Source: Micavibrio aeruginosavorus
Lineage (GTDB): Bacteria; Pseudomonadota; Alphaproteobacteria; Micavibrionales; Micavibrionaceae
NCBI GenBank assembly: GCA_016432265.1
Contig: CP066681.1
Coordinates: 708,342 to 772,341 of the forward strand
DNA: 64,000 nt
Reading direction: 5' to 3'
Of this stretch, positions 51,283 to 60,019 are shown one piece after another; position 1 is the first letter of the stretch, and each line of letters opens with the position of its first letter. The notes below the pieces were generated by a model that ran no database searches, had not been told where the DNA came from, and saw only the letters and a program-made list of their open reading frames with translations. The position numbers and the translations under genes were made by a program.

Positions 51283-52710
51283 CTACTCGATAATCGGGCG
51301 CGGTTCCTGACGGAACCTGTCAGGATCCAGTTTGCCAGATTTTTCAAAAACTGTACAGTTGCGACCGGTTTCCTTGGCCTGATAAAGGGCTTTGTCGGCA
51401 CGATCCAGCACGCTTTGAACATTGTGCTCGCCGGGTTCGATAAAAGCGCCGCCGATCGACGTGGTCACGACAATTTCTCCTTGCGGCGCCGAGCATTTAA
51501 CGGGTTTTTCGGCGATCGAGCGCCTCAGGCGTTCGGCAATGAATTGCGACATGTCTTCGCTGGTATCCGGCAGGATCGCGACGAATTCCTCCCCGCCCAG
51601 ACGCGCCACCAGGTCGACACTGCGCAGGTTGTCTTTCAGGCGAAACGCGACGGTTTTGAGCACCTCGTCGCCGATACCGTGGCCGTAAGTGTCGTTGACT
51701 TTCTTGAAATGATCGATATCCAGCAAAAGCGCGCAGAACGGTTTTTTCGATTCAAGGTTTTTTTGGATCAGCTTCTGCAAGTGCACTTCCATATAACGCC
51801 GGTTGTAAAGGCCGGTTAAGGGATCGGTCAGCGCCATCGACAGGCTAACCTGATAGTTGGCTTGCAGACGATCCTGGAAGCGGCGGCGGCGAATCTGCGT
51901 GCGGGCGCGGGCCAGAATCTCGTTACGGTCGACCGGGCGCATGACATAGTCATGGGCGCCGATCTCAAGCCCGCGGGCTACGCGCTCGAGATCATCTTCG
52001 GTCGCGACCATCAGGATCGGAACGGCGCGGGTGCGTTCGTTCGATTTCAGATGCGAGCACAGGCGCAAGCCGTCCTCGTTTTTCAGGTTCAGGCTGATGA
52101 TGATCAGGTCGAAGTCGTGCTGCGACACCAGTTCCATCGCCTTGATGCCGGTGTCGACCGGCACGACGATATCGTTGTCGCGGTGCAGGGTCTCGGCGAT
52201 CTTGTCGGCTTCGAAGCTTTGGTCGTCGACCACCAGAACCCGCGCTTCCTCGACGGGTTCGTTCATGACGTTGGCGGCCCCCTCGGCGATGCCGAGCTGG
52301 TTGGCGGTGTTTTCGCGGTTGCGCCATTCATCGACGGTCATCTTCAGGCGCACGAGCGATCGCACGCGCGCCATCAGCGCCGTGTCGTTGAGAGGCTTCG
52401 AGAGGAAATCATCGGCCCCGGCCTCAAGCCCGCGCACTTTGTCGGTGCTGTCGGTCAGCGCGGTCACCATCACCACGGGGATATGGGCGTAAGAGGGATT
52501 TTGCTTGATGCGGCGGCAGACTTCAAAGCCGTCCATGCCCGGCATCATCACGTCAAGCAAGATGATGTCGGGGCTGTCCTGCGCGACGCGCTGCAGCGCT
52601 TCTTCGCCGCTGGTCGCGGTCAGAACATCGTAGTATTCGCTGCTCAGTTTGGCTTCGAGCAGCTTGACGTTCGGCAGGATATCATCAACGACTAGAATAC
52701 GCGCAGACAT
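51283..52710 (-). CDS. pleD: PleD-type response regulator diguanylate cyclase
   Basis: 475 residues: receiver 1 (RILVVDDILPNVKLLEAKL, Asp53 in IILLDVMMPG), receiver 2 (RVLVVDDQSFEADKIAETL, in which the phospho-Asp position reads LIIISLNLK, so it cannot be phosphorylated), then a GGDEF domain with active-site RLGGEEFVAIL. The RSVD motif five residues before GGEEF is the inhibitory I-site, so c-di-GMP feedback is kept. The same architecture as Caulobacter PleD. Controls the switch from swarmer to stalked life in relatives. It lies 25 bp after divK, on the same strand. Confidence 0.93.
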   Translation of the reverse strand: MSARILVVDDILPNVKLLEAKLSSEYYDVLTATSGEEALQRVAQDSPDIILLDVMMPGMDGFEVCRRIKQNPSYAHIPVVMVTALTDSTDKVRGLEAGADDFLSKPLNDTALMARVRSLVRLKMTVDEWRNRENTANQLGIAEGAANVMNEPVEEARVLVVDDQSFEADKIAETLHRDNDIVVPVDTGIKAMELVSQHDFDLIIISLNLKNEDGLRLCSHLKSNERTRAVPILMVATEDDLERVARGLEIGAHDYVMRPVDRNEILARARTQIRRRRFQDRLQANYQVSLSMALTDPLTGLYNRRYMEVHLQKLIQKNLESKKPFCALLLDIDHFKKVNDTYGHGIGDEVLKTVAFRLKDNLRSVDLVARLGGEEFVAILPDTSEDMSQFIAERLRRSIAEKPVKCSAPQGEIVVTTSIGGAFIEPGEHNVQSVLDRADKALYQAKETGRNCTVFEKSGKLDPDRFRQEPRPIIE

Positions 52711-52735
52711 GTTGTGCCTGATCCCCGGGGTTTTG

Positions 52736-53101
52736 TTATTTCAGGTATTTATGAACGACTTCCATGAAGTGCGTCACCGAGATGGGTTTGGAGATATAAT
52801 CTTCGCAACCACCTTCACGTATTTTTTGCTCATCGCCCTTCATGGCAAAAGCGGTGACGGCAATAACAGGAATATCCTTGAGGTCGTTATCGGCTTTCAG
52901 CCAGCGCGTCACATCCAGCCCCGAAACTTCCGGCAACTGGATGTCCATCAGGATGAGGTCGGGTTTGTTCTGGCGGGCGATGTCGAGCACATCCTTGCCG
53001 TTGCGTGTTTCAATGGTGTTGATGCCATGGGCTTCCAGCAGGTCATGGAAGAGCTTCATGTTCAGCTCGTTATCTTCAACCACCAGAACTGTCTTCGTCA
53101 T
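52736..53101 (-). CDS. divK: DivK-type single-domain response regulator
   Basis: 121 residues from the ATG at 53101; the frame opens 16 codons earlier. One receiver domain: [23 protein letters not shown], phospho-Asp in [14 protein letters not shown], Thr/Lys switch residues in [12 protein letters not shown] and YISKPIS. DivK sits in the cell-cycle phosphorelay (PleC, DivJ, DivL, CckA) of alphaproteobacteria, and divK-pleD is the classic gene pair. Its presence supports the class assignment of the host. Confidence 0.93.
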   Translation of the reverse strand: MTKTVLVVEDNELNMKLFHDLLEAHGINTIETRNGKDVLDIARQNKPDLILMDIQLPEVSGLDVTRWLKADNDLKDIPVIAVTAFAMKGDEQKIREGGCEDYISKPISVTHFMEVVHKYLK

Positions 53102-53263
53102 ATTTGAAGTACTCGTTTTGCTTAAGATCAAGGAAGCGATGCGGCCCAAAGTCTGGCCAACCCTTTGTTTTGTCCCGGCTTTCAGGATAACCGGGCAAGG
53201 TTTGCCAAACAGTTAAATTTAAATCGTTTGGGTGGGGAAGTCGAGCGCTGATCCGCGCATGCC

Positions 53264-54187
53264 TTATGGAATTAGACTGAAGGGCTTGCGCTTCGGTTTG
53301 TCCTTGGCGGGCTCGGATTTGTCATGTTTTCCGCCATTCGCCGGGGTTTTCTTGTCGCAGGAGGGGGCGGGAATGTTTTCCAGCGCCACAAGCTTTTGCG
53401 ATACGGAAAATTCACCGTAATCAACGGTCATGTCGCTGATCACGCCGTTGTCATGCAGGATGACATCCATTTCATAGTCGGCTTCGGGTTGTGCGTTGGC
53501 GATCGGGAAAAAGGCCATCCGTACAAGCCGGGCCGGGGAGTTGATCAACGTCGTATCGATCGCCGGGCCGGGCTCCAGCGTGGCCATCACATTCACGGCC
53601 TTGCCGACCACGGTGTTGATCTCGATCGGGCCTTCTTCATCGCTGCCGTCGAAGACGATGGCGCTGAAAACCCTCTGCCCTTTGCGTATGTTTTTCATCA
53701 TCTCGGTTGTGTGCGCCATCGGGAACAGACTGCCTTGCGGCATGTCAAAGGTCAGGCCGTCGGGCTGGCTGTAAGTGACGGTGGCGGCATCCCGGTCATC
53801 GCGCACGGCCTTGCCGCGCAACTCCTGATAAAGCTCGCCATCGCGGCGGCGGCGTGAGTTGAAGTCGAAACTTTTGCCGTCCATCGGTTCATACGTGGTA
53901 AAATCGCTGGTGATCTGCATTGGCGCGCTGTCGGCGTATTCGTAATAAAGATTGAAACGGTGATCCGTCGACCACGCCTCGCACGAGGGCTGCAGCGAGA
54001 AATACATCTGTCCGTGAATGTTCAGGATTTGCGAGGAACTGCGGCGTGAAATCATCTCGATCGTATAAATGGCCTTGTGCGGAGCCAGCGCCTCGCGCGC
54101 CGTGCGATCCAGCCTTTCGCCAGCCAACGCGGGCGCGGCTGTCAGCAACAGCAGGATAAGGGCAGGTTTCAAGGCGTTATAACGCAT
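53264..54187 (-). CDS. EipB-like periplasmic envelope-integrity protein (DUF1849)
   Basis: 307 residues with a signal peptide (RYNALKPALILLLLTAAPALA). The DUF1849 plan is seen: LAPHKAIYTIEM, IHGQMYFSLQPSCEAWSTDHRF, the two conserved Cys (PSCEAW and APSCDKK) and the FSVSQKLVALENIPAP close. In Brucella, EipB is a beta-spiral periplasmic protein that keeps the envelope stable. The C-terminal 30 residues are Lys/Pro-rich and atypical. Alphaproteobacterial marker. Next to divK, but on its own transcript. Confidence 0.78.
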   Translation of the reverse strand: MRYNALKPALILLLLTAAPALAGERLDRTAREALAPHKAIYTIEMISRRSSSQILNIHGQMYFSLQPSCEAWSTDHRFNLYYEYADSAPMQITSDFTTYEPMDGKSFDFNSRRRRDGELYQELRGKAVRDDRDAATVTYSQPDGLTFDMPQGSLFPMAHTTEMMKNIRKGQRVFSAIVFDGSDEEGPIEINTVVGKAVNVMATLEPGPAIDTTLINSPARLVRMAFFPIANAQPEADYEMDVILHDNGVISDMTVDYGEFSVSQKLVALENIPAPSCDKKTPANGGKHDKSEPAKDKPKRKPFSLIP

Positions 54188-54471
54188 GCAGGATCACTCG
54201 CGATCGGGAGACTGATGATGGATTAATCATAGGCCATTCCCTGCCGCTCGGGTAGGGCCGACCGGGTATTTTTTGATCGGGACATCCGGTCATTTTTGCC
54301 GCCGGGCCCGGCCTTGTCGCCTGCGCGTCGCTGCTTTTTATAAGTTAATGTATTGAAAAATATAGAAAATTCATTGTGCTCCGGATTGGCACAGCCTTCG
54401 CAATACCTTTTTTATGGGTGTGGCGTACAAAAAACAGCGTCACGAAAATGAGTTGTTAGGGTGAAATCAGA

Positions 54472-55356
54472 ATGACAACAGAAATCGTCAAAAGCAGGGA
54501 AATCGCTGTGGCCGCCGCTGTGGCGGGCGCTGCGTTAACAGGGATCACGTTAGCCGGAGACGTGCACCGGACAAACGGCAAACTATCGGGCAGAAAAGGC
54601 AAGGCCGCCAAAAACCATCCCCCGGCAGGCCTTGAGTATAAACCTGCGGACGCGCAAACGCTGTTCGCCACGCTGGAACAGCACCAAAGGGAAAAAGAGG
54701 GATGGGATCGCAGCATGAGCGCCACGCTCGCATTGCTGAAGCAGGCGCATAACATGCTGGAACAGGCTGAAACCCGCATTTTCGAGCAGGAACAGCGCAT
54801 CTGCCAACTGGAGAAAGTGGCGACCACCGATGAACTGACCGGCCTTTTGAACCGCCGCGGCTTCTATGACGCTTTCAGCGGCGAGATCGAACGCTGTAAC
54901 CGCGGTCTTGTGCAGAGCGGGTTGCTGGTTCTGATCGACCTCGACAATTTCAAGATGATCAACGACACATACGGCCATCTGGCCGGGGATGCCGCGCTGC
55001 GTCTGGTGGCGCGCACCCTAAAAACCGAGATCCGCGCGATGGACAGCGCGGCCCGTCTTGGCGGCGATGAATTCGTGCTTCTCCTCTCCCACACCAGCAA
55101 GCGCGACGCGGCTTCCCGCGCCCAGACCATCGGGTGGAAGCTCAACAACCTGTCACTGGCCTGGTACGGTGAAGAAATTCCCGTCCGGGCCAGTCTCGGG
55201 CTGAAGGATTTCCGCGCCGGTGATAAAGCCGAAATGATATTCAATGCTGCCGATGCAGGACTCTATGAACAGAAGGAATCCCGCAAGGGCAGCCGTGAAT
55301 CCTCGCGTACTGTCTTGAACGATCCCCTCACGGAGGAGCAGTCCGTGACGGCCTAG
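54472..55356 (+). CDS. Diguanylate cyclase (GGDEF)
   Basis: 294 residues. A hydrophobic stretch at about 11-29 (IAVAAAVAGAALTGITLAG) may be a weak membrane anchor. A coiled coil (LKQAHNMLEQAETRIFEQEQRICQLEKV) leads to a GGDEF domain with TTDELTGLLNRRGFYDAF, LIDLDNFKMINDTYGHLAGD and active site RLGGDEFVLLL. The RAMD motif five residues before it is an intact I-site. Makes c-di-GMP. It stands alone, 284 bp from EipB, and ends before a double terminator. Confidence 0.88.
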   Translation: MTTEIVKSREIAVAAAVAGAALTGITLAGDVHRTNGKLSGRKGKAAKNHPPAGLEYKPADAQTLFATLEQHQREKEGWDRSMSATLALLKQAHNMLEQAETRIFEQEQRICQLEKVATTDELTGLLNRRGFYDAFSGEIERCNRGLVQSGLLVLIDLDNFKMINDTYGHLAGDAALRLVARTLKTEIRAMDSAARLGGDEFVLLLSHTSKRDAASRAQTIGWKLNNLSLAWYGEEIPVRASLGLKDFRAGDKAEMIFNAADAGLYEQKESRKGSRESSRTVLNDPLTEEQSVTA

Positions 55357-55434
55357 AGCTTACAAAGAGAGAAAACGGTTTTCGCCTGCCACCCTCCCTA
55401 ACCGTGAACCCAAACCCCGGCAGGCGATTCCCCC

Positions 55435-55520
55435 GGCCCGGTCAACGACCCCAAACGTTGACCGGGCCAATTCTTTTTAAGGTCTGGCCGGTCAACGACC
55501 CCAAACGTTGACCGGGCCAA
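55435..55520. terminator. Tandem duplicated terminator, 50-bp period
   Basis: First hairpin: 13-bp perfect stem GGCCCGGTCAACG / CGTTGACCGGGCC (55435-55468) with an 8-base loop and an AATTCTTTTT tail. A 33-bp copy (55488-55520) repeats the hairpin (10-bp stem) exactly 50 bp later with a tail AAATTTTGG. The repeat is identical over 33 bp (55438-55470 and 55488-55520). A duplicated terminator at the edge of an IS scar. Confidence 0.75.
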
Positions 55521-55586
55521 ATTTTGGTAGTGGGTCAGTTTGAAAAAAGTTAATTTTGCCGTGCTTGAGCGGTCATGTATAACGGG

Positions 55587-55810
55587 GGTATGCGCCGCTT
55601 TACACGCCTGACAAACGCTTTAGCAAGAAGGTTGAAAACCGCGCTCATGCGGTGGCGCTGCATTTCATGTATTATAACTTTTGCCGTATTCACAAAAGCC
55701 TGAAAGTCAGCCCAGCAATGGCTGCTGGGGTTACTGAGACATTGTGGTCATTGGAGGATGTTGTGAAAATGTCTGATGGATATTGGACGGAGAAAAACAT
55801 ATGTCGATAG
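55587..55810 (+). pseudogene. Frameshifted transposase C-terminal fragment
   Basis: The text MRRFTRLTNA continues in the next frame as FSKKVENRAHAVALHFMYYNFCRIHKSLKVSPAMAAG and ends ETLWSLEDVVKM. The two frames join at 55619, consistent with a deletion of one T. The second part matches the end of an IS1-like DDE transposase, whose YYNFCRIHKSL motif includes the catalytic end. The N-terminal half is absent. It overlaps the start of the PemK fragment. Confidence 0.65.
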
Positions 55811-55950
55811 CAGAGCATCCAAACAAAGGCAGTATTCTACTTTGTGATTTTAATCATGGCTTTGTGGCTCCGGAAATGGTTAAAAGAAGGCCAGTTATAG
55901 TGATTAGCCCAAAAATACATGGACGAGTCGGATTATGCACAGTTGTTTGA
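55801..55950 (+). pseudogene. N-terminal half of a split PemK/MazF toxin
   Basis: 49 codons: MSIAEHPNKGSILLCDFNHG, then FVAPEMVKRRPVIVISPKIHGR and VGLCTVV. This is the front of a PemK/MazF mRNA interferase: HPxxGxIxxCDF, PEMxKxRPV and LCTVVPLS are family marks. The frame ends at TGA where foreign DNA begins. The missing C-terminal half is found at 57419-57607, starting LSTTEPTPK, which continues exactly where this half stops. No antitoxin is seen nearby. Confidence 0.75.
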
Positions 55951-57420
55951 ATTCCCAATCTGTTTTAAAAACTACCGTTTCCGCTGACAGGCCATAACCA
56001 AGGAATCCGCCTAGTAATACTATTCCAGAACTGTCTGTCTGCATCGATTGTCATTTGGAATTTTCTCCTGAAGATTCATAAAAATTATTCAGTTCGTGAA
56101 CATAAACATTGTTAAATCGACCTTCTATTTCAGCAAGAGGCATACCTGTTGTAAGCAGCGGGCTATTAAATAGTCTCAGGATAAAATGGTCGAGTTTAGT
56201 CATGTGAGCTTCTGGGTCTTTGAAATTCTCATCTAGCGCAGAAGGTAATGCCCAAATACCGTTCGCTGTAAGTATTTTATATGCATTAAAGTTAATGCAG
56301 TTGACTCTAGTTTTGCTAGAAATGGTAGACAATAATAGCCCACCGATAATCTCTTTCTTTGAATTATTCAGGTATACACTGCCGCAGTTGCTCGTAGATA
56401 TGTTTGGACTCAACATAGCATCAATAAAGACCATTCTATTTCTAAGAATGCTTTCAAAGAATCTGTGGTGCTTTAGATATGCCTTTTCAATATTTTCACC
56501 AAAAAGGAAAAATACATTAGCTCCATTACCATTAATATATATTTTGTGGGGAAACTGGGGCTGAAGGTCAGCAATAACCGAATGTAACTCATTAAGATAT
56601 TTATCACCATCCATAACACGAATATCGACAGGCCTTTCCCATCGCATTAATACATCATCTTTTGTTGCGTGCTGCGCATCTTGCAGGAAAAGTTTTTTGA
56701 AGATCCACCATACGCATTCTTTTTCCTGAATACATTCATCAACTGTTTCTGCTTTATAGGGCTTTGATGTGCTCGCAGCAGTGCTCGGCAGACTATACGC
56801 AAACCCTGCTATCAACATAAAGATAAGAGTTATTATAAGTATGGTGCTTCGGGGCTTCACTCGAAAATGGATGGGCGATTTGGGATAGGACACTTGCATT
56901 ACCAGCATAATTTATACTGATAATTTTTTTACCCTTAGCCTGGACAATCTACCAGTCTTGACTTCAACTTATTATTGTGAGTCAAAATGATGATCTGTCC
57001 TGCGATTCGAGTGAAGGTTATCGGTTAGCCAAACAACCGTTGCCACAGGGTTTTGGATTTTTCGACCTCCAGGGCTTTTCGGAGGGAGTGGTTTTGGCGC
57101 AGGATTTTCTGGCGCTCTTCTTTCTCTGACTTGGCGGATTGCTCTTGGTTGGCTATGCGAGCCTCCAGAGCTTTCAGAGTTTTTTCCCAAGTCTCCCCTG
57201 CCCCATCATTTCGTTTTGAAGTGCTCTGGTCTGTCAGCAGAGCTGTGAGTTTGCGCGTTTCACCCAGAGCTTCATCAAGCTTTGTTCTAAGGTAGTCAAT
57301 TTGCTCCTCATAACCATCTTTGTCTGAGCGTATTTGCTTCTGGAGCATTTCCAGTTCTTTTTTAGGGACGGCAGCTTCCAAGGTTTCCGTATCTGATACA
57401 GATTTAGGGTTGGGTATTGC
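55948..57420. mobile_element. About 1.47 kb of foreign DNA interrupting the PemK toxin gene
   Basis: The two toxin halves meet between 55947 and 57421. The insert carries a DUF2927 gene and a headless coiled-coil gene, both on the minus strand, and is AT-rich. No transposase or clear terminal repeats lie at the ends (left TGAATTCCCAATC, right inverted AATACCCAACC; only weak likeness). The mode of insertion is unknown. Confidence 0.6.
56051..56908 (-). CDS. Exported DUF2927-family protein
   Basis: 285 residues. An N-terminal hydrophobic segment (STILIITLIFMLIAGFAYSL) acts as signal or anchor. The DUF2927 plan is seen: KLFLQDAQHATKDDVLMRWERPVDIRV near the front and the conserved end MTKLDHFILRLFNSPLLTTGMPLAEIEGRF. 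The family is uncharacterised and fits a small secreted enzyme or binding protein. Codon use is AT-rich, unlike the core. It lies wholly within the segment that splits the PemK gene. Confidence 0.6.
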   Translation of the reverse strand: MLVMQVSYPKSPIHFRVKPRSTILIITLIFMLIAGFAYSLPSTAASTSKPYKAETVDECIQEKECVWWIFKKLFLQDAQHATKDDVLMRWERPVDIRVMDGDKYLNELHSVIADLQPQFPHKIYINGNGANVFFLFGENIEKAYLKHHRFFESILRNRMVFIDAMLSPNISTSNCGSVYLNNSKKEIIGGLLLSTISSKTRVNCINFNAYKILTANGIWALPSALDENFKDPEAHMTKLDHFILRLFNSPLLTTGMPLAEIEGRFNNVYVHELNNFYESSGENSK

Positions 57421-57429
57421 ACTAAGCAC
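57025..57429 (-). CDS. Coiled-coil protein, N-terminus cut by the insertion boundary
   Basis: 134 residues from a GTG at 57429, but the first four codons lie over the PemK boundary, so the original N-terminus was lost. The rest is a heptad coiled coil (YEEQIDYLRTKLDEALGETR, then LKALEARIANQEQSAKSEKE) with a C-terminal basic end KSKTLWQRLFG. This tail is common in plasmid and phage HTH proteins, in which the missing part would be a helix-turn-helix. The gene at 43720-44388 has the same plan. Probably inactive. Confidence 0.45.
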   Translation of the reverse strand: MLSAIPNPKSVSDTETLEAAVPKKELEMLQKQIRSDKDGYEEQIDYLRTKLDEALGETRKLTALLTDQSTSKRNDGAGETWEKTLKALEARIANQEQSAKSEKEERQKILRQNHSLRKALEVEKSKTLWQRLFG

Positions 57430-57607
57430 TACAGAACCAACCCCAAAGATGCCATATCATGCCCAAATTGACCTGAACCCATCACTTCCAAGTCCAATGC
57501 AAAGTGTAGGATTATGGATTAAAGGGGACATGGTAAATACTGTTGGTTTTCATAGGCCTAACTTCTTTGACAAAACACTTATAAAAGACTTAGAATTTAA
57601 TTGTTAG
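57419..57607 (+). pseudogene. C-terminal half of the split PemK/MazF toxin
   Basis: The frame reads ALSTTEPTPKMPYHAQIDL, then SPMQSVGLWIKGDMVNTVGFHRPNFF. In intact PemK/MazF proteins LCTVVPLSTT runs straight into YHxxIDL and WxKGDMVxTV, so this continues the half at 55801-55950. The natural C-terminus is also changed (DKTLIKDLEFNC, stop at 57605-57607). Together they would make about 110 residues plus the lost tail. Confidence 0.75.
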
Positions 57608-57700
57608 TGGCTCTCAGGAAACTGATCCACGTCTAAGTCCTCTTTGTGAGGCCACCGTATCAGCTTGTGATGACAAACTTAGATACGGTGCAGTTCAGAC

Positions 57701-57727
57701 ACCCGCAGTTAAAGCGGGTATTTTTTT
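57701..57727 (+). terminator. Rho-independent terminator at the end of the scar
   Basis: A 6-bp stem ACCCGC / GCGGGT (57701-57706 with 57714-57719) and a run of seven or more Ts. It ends transcription from the left before the next gene (57809). Confidence 0.6.
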
Positions 57728-57808
57728 ACCCACCGAGACACTACCGGATTTTGCCAAATTTATCTGGCTTCGCTAGTGTGAAGACGGAATGGCAACGGGA
57801 GATAGTTT

Positions 57809-58276
57809 ATGGGACGTTTGTTTACGGTTTTTCTGTTTTTGCTGGTGATGGCGGCGGTTGCGCCGTCTATCGCGCGGGCAGGTGCTGATCCGCTGGTGGT
57901 GCAGAAAACGCGTGAGGTCGCCGCCGCATGCCCCGGGGCATGGGAGACGCCAGCCTGCCTGAGGGTATTGTCGCAATCGAATTACCTGATGCTGGCCAAT
58001 TACGGCGCGGCCTTGCAGCAGCAAAAGCATGAGGTCGCCGCCGAGCAACTGAAGCAGCATTGCGCGGCCTCGACCGCGCACCGTGAACAGGCTTTTCCCG
58101 CCTATGCGATGCGCAGCGCGTTCGTCGAGTGCGCCAATACGATTTCGGATATTGTTGACACAACGGGGCTGATGCCCAATCAGGACTTATATCGGCTTTT
58201 GCTGTTGCCGGTTTATTGCCTTGACGGGCACATCACATGTCCGGTGATCGAGAAAACACTGCGGCAGTTCAAGTAA
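57809..58276 (+). CDS. Exported hypothetical protein with conserved cysteines
   Basis: 155 residues with a signal peptide (MGRLFTVFLFLLVMAAVAPSIARA). The mature chain is helical, with paired cysteines (AACPGAWETPACLRVL, QHCAASTAH, VECANTISD, YCLDGHITCPV), probably bridged in the periplasm. No family is recognised. Its composition is that of the chromosomal core, so the scar ends before it. It precedes tRNA-Phe (other strand) by 20 bp. Confidence 0.6.
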   Translation: MGRLFTVFLFLLVMAAVAPSIARAGADPLVVQKTREVAAACPGAWETPACLRVLSQSNYLMLANYGAALQQQKHEVAAEQLKQHCAASTAHREQAFPAYAMRSAFVECANTISDIVDTTGLMPNQDLYRLLLLPVYCLDGHITCPVIEKTLRQFK

Positions 58277-58296
58277 GGGAAAACGGAGGAGGGGAG

Positions 58297-58372
58297 TGGT
58301 GCCTAAGGGCGGAATCGAACCACCGACACGGCGATTTTCAGTCGCCTGCTCTACCGACTGAGCTACTTAGGC
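58297..58372 (-). tRNA. tRNA-Phe (GAA)
   Basis: The minus strand folds completely: acceptor GCCTAAG / CTTAGGC, D arm GCTC-AGTCGGTA-GAGC, anticodon loop CTGAAAA with anticodon GAA, T arm CGGTG-GTTCGATT-CCGCC region, discriminator A and encoded CCA (58297-58299). 76 bases including CCA. Confidence 0.93.
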
Positions 58373-58657
58373 ACGCTAAAGATTTCGGTAAAGGGGTTAT
58401 AAGCAATGGCCCCGGGCTTGTCCAGCACCAAAATTTGCAAGCTCTGACATTGGGGGCCGCGTTGTCGCGGCGGACGCGGCAGAGTTGCACTTTCAAAGAC
58501 ACATCGAGAAAGACGCATCAAGACAGGGTCGCATTTGAGAGCGGCTTTAACCCTATAGGGCGGCGTCGCAGAAGAAGGCTGAGCGTCATCGAATTCCTTG
58601 GTTTGCCATATTGTTACGGCCGGGTTTTATAACAGCTACCTGCGGAAAAAGAACTTT
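58373..58657. other. Non-coding stretch between tRNA-Phe and the RNase gene
   Basis: About 285 bp. I see no supported gene; the open frame across tRNA-Phe is a shadow. It may hold the tRNA promoter on the minus strand and the end of the RNase transcript. No terminator is clear. Confidence 0.3.
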
Positions 58658-59884
58658 TCAGGCTATGGCGTTCTGGAAGCGGTCGATCAGGGCCGGGGTG
58701 CGGCGGTTTCTGGTGATTTCAAGAAAACCCAGGTTGGTGAAGCCGTGGATCTGCACCGTGCAGGCGTCTTCGTTAAAATAGTCGGCCAGCGCATCGAGCA
58801 GGGCTTGTTGCTCGGCCTTATCCTTCATTTTCAGGAAATCGACCACGATCGCGCCTCCCATGTTGCGCAGGCGGATCTGGCGGGCGATTTCCCGCCCGGC
58901 ATCAAGATTGATCGCAAGCTTGCCGCGCTTGTCGGCGCCGCTGTTGACGTCGATCGCAGTGAAGGCGGCGGCTTCTTGCATGATGATGACCCCGCCTTCT
59001 TTCAAGACGGCGTAGGGTTGGAACAGCTCTTCGACCTGGCCGATCAGGTCGTGGAACTCAAATAGCCCCAGATCCTGATTGTCGATTTCGACCGGCTGAA
59101 TTTTGGTCACCAGATCGGGGGCGTAGACCTCGCACCACTCCTCGACCAGTTGGAAATGATCCATGGTCGTGACTTCGATCGACTGGATCATGCGGTTGGC
59201 GTGATCGCCCAGCATGCGCTGGATAGCGTCAGGGCCAAGCATGATGAGGGAAGGATCTTCGCCCTCGAAATAGGTTTGCACCTGTTTCCAGGTTTCGGCC
59301 AGAATTTTGGACTCGCGGATCAGAATGTCGGTTTGTGTATCGGCGGCGGCGGCGCGCAGGATGCAACCCTGCACGTCTTTCATGTCATCAAGCATGGCCA
59401 TTAACTGTTTGCGCAGTTTTTTGTCGCGGATGCGCCGCGAAATCTGGTTGGCGGGTTCCATCGGCGTGAAGATGGCGTAGCGACCGGGCAGGTTGATATT
59501 CATGCTGACGCGCGGGTTCTTGTCCTCGCGCACGCGCTGGCCGCTTTCCTCATCGATTCGCGGCAGGTAACCTTCCTTGGCCTGTACGGCGATCATCTCG
59601 CCGGGCTGGATCAGCTTGCCGATGGCCACATCGCCGCCCTTCTTGTAGGTGCCGTCTTTCTGACGGATACGGACATCGGCGTTATGCAGCAAGCCGATAT
59701 TGTCACCATCGAGGTTGATATAGGCGGCATCGAGCGCCGTATCGATGCGCGCGACCTTGGCCCAATAGATGGAACCCCAGCGCACTTCTTCGTTGACCGG
59801 ATCGACCTCCAGCCCGTCGAGGCGGCCTTTTTCCGTCGCCGCCGCCCACAGGCTGCCATCCATTTCCTCGATAAGAACGTGCAG
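58658..59884 (-). CDS. Ribonuclease E/G family protein, possible CTG start
   Basis: About 408 residues if it starts at a CTG (59884), 401 from the ATG at 59863. Homologous text (LHVLIEEMDGSLWAA, then LEVDPVNEEVRWGSIYWAKV) begins before the ATG, and a GAGG site stands ahead of the CTG but not the ATG. An S1-like region is followed by the RNase catalytic part with metal Asp residues in AFTAIDVNSGA and GGAIVVDFLKM. It lacks the Zn-link CPxC, so the tetramer seen in RNase E is unlikely. Single-strand endoribonuclease for rRNA or mRNA processing. Confidence 0.82.
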   Translation of the reverse strand: MHVLIEEMDGSLWAAATEKGRLDGLEVDPVNEEVRWGSIYWAKVARIDTALDAAYINLDGDNIGLLHNADVRIRQKDGTYKKGGDVAIGKLIQPGEMIAVQAKEGYLPRIDEESGQRVREDKNPRVSMNINLPGRYAIFTPMEPANQISRRIRDKKLRKQLMAMLDDMKDVQGCILRAAAADTQTDILIRESKILAETWKQVQTYFEGEDPSLIMLGPDAIQRMLGDHANRMIQSIEVTTMDHFQLVEEWCEVYAPDLVTKIQPVEIDNQDLGLFEFHDLIGQVEELFQPYAVLKEGGVIIMQEAAAFTAIDVNSGADKRGKLAINLDAGREIARQIRLRNMGGAIVVDFLKMKDKAEQQALLDALADYFNEDACTVQIHGFTNLGFLEITRNRRTPALIDRFQNAIA

Positions 59885-60019
59885 GGTCGTATCCTCGCGC
59901 TGGTTAAAATTATGAACGTAAGCTCATGATATTGATTTTATAGGACTTGTCCATGCCGATTGGCTGGAAGCCCGCAGGGCGGAGCTTCTCCATAGGCGGT
60001 CAGGGCCGGAAGTCAGGGT

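Noticed and set aside
55948-57420. Terminal inverted repeats of a transposon around the insert in PemK.
   Set aside because: The two ends share only a loose AATxCCCAA pattern and no clear target duplication, which is too weak to call an IS or transposon.
57608-57808. A small RNA or tmRNA-like gene before the terminator at 57701.
   Set aside because: Only a terminator is clear. The rest has no tRNA-like ends or recognised RNA family features.
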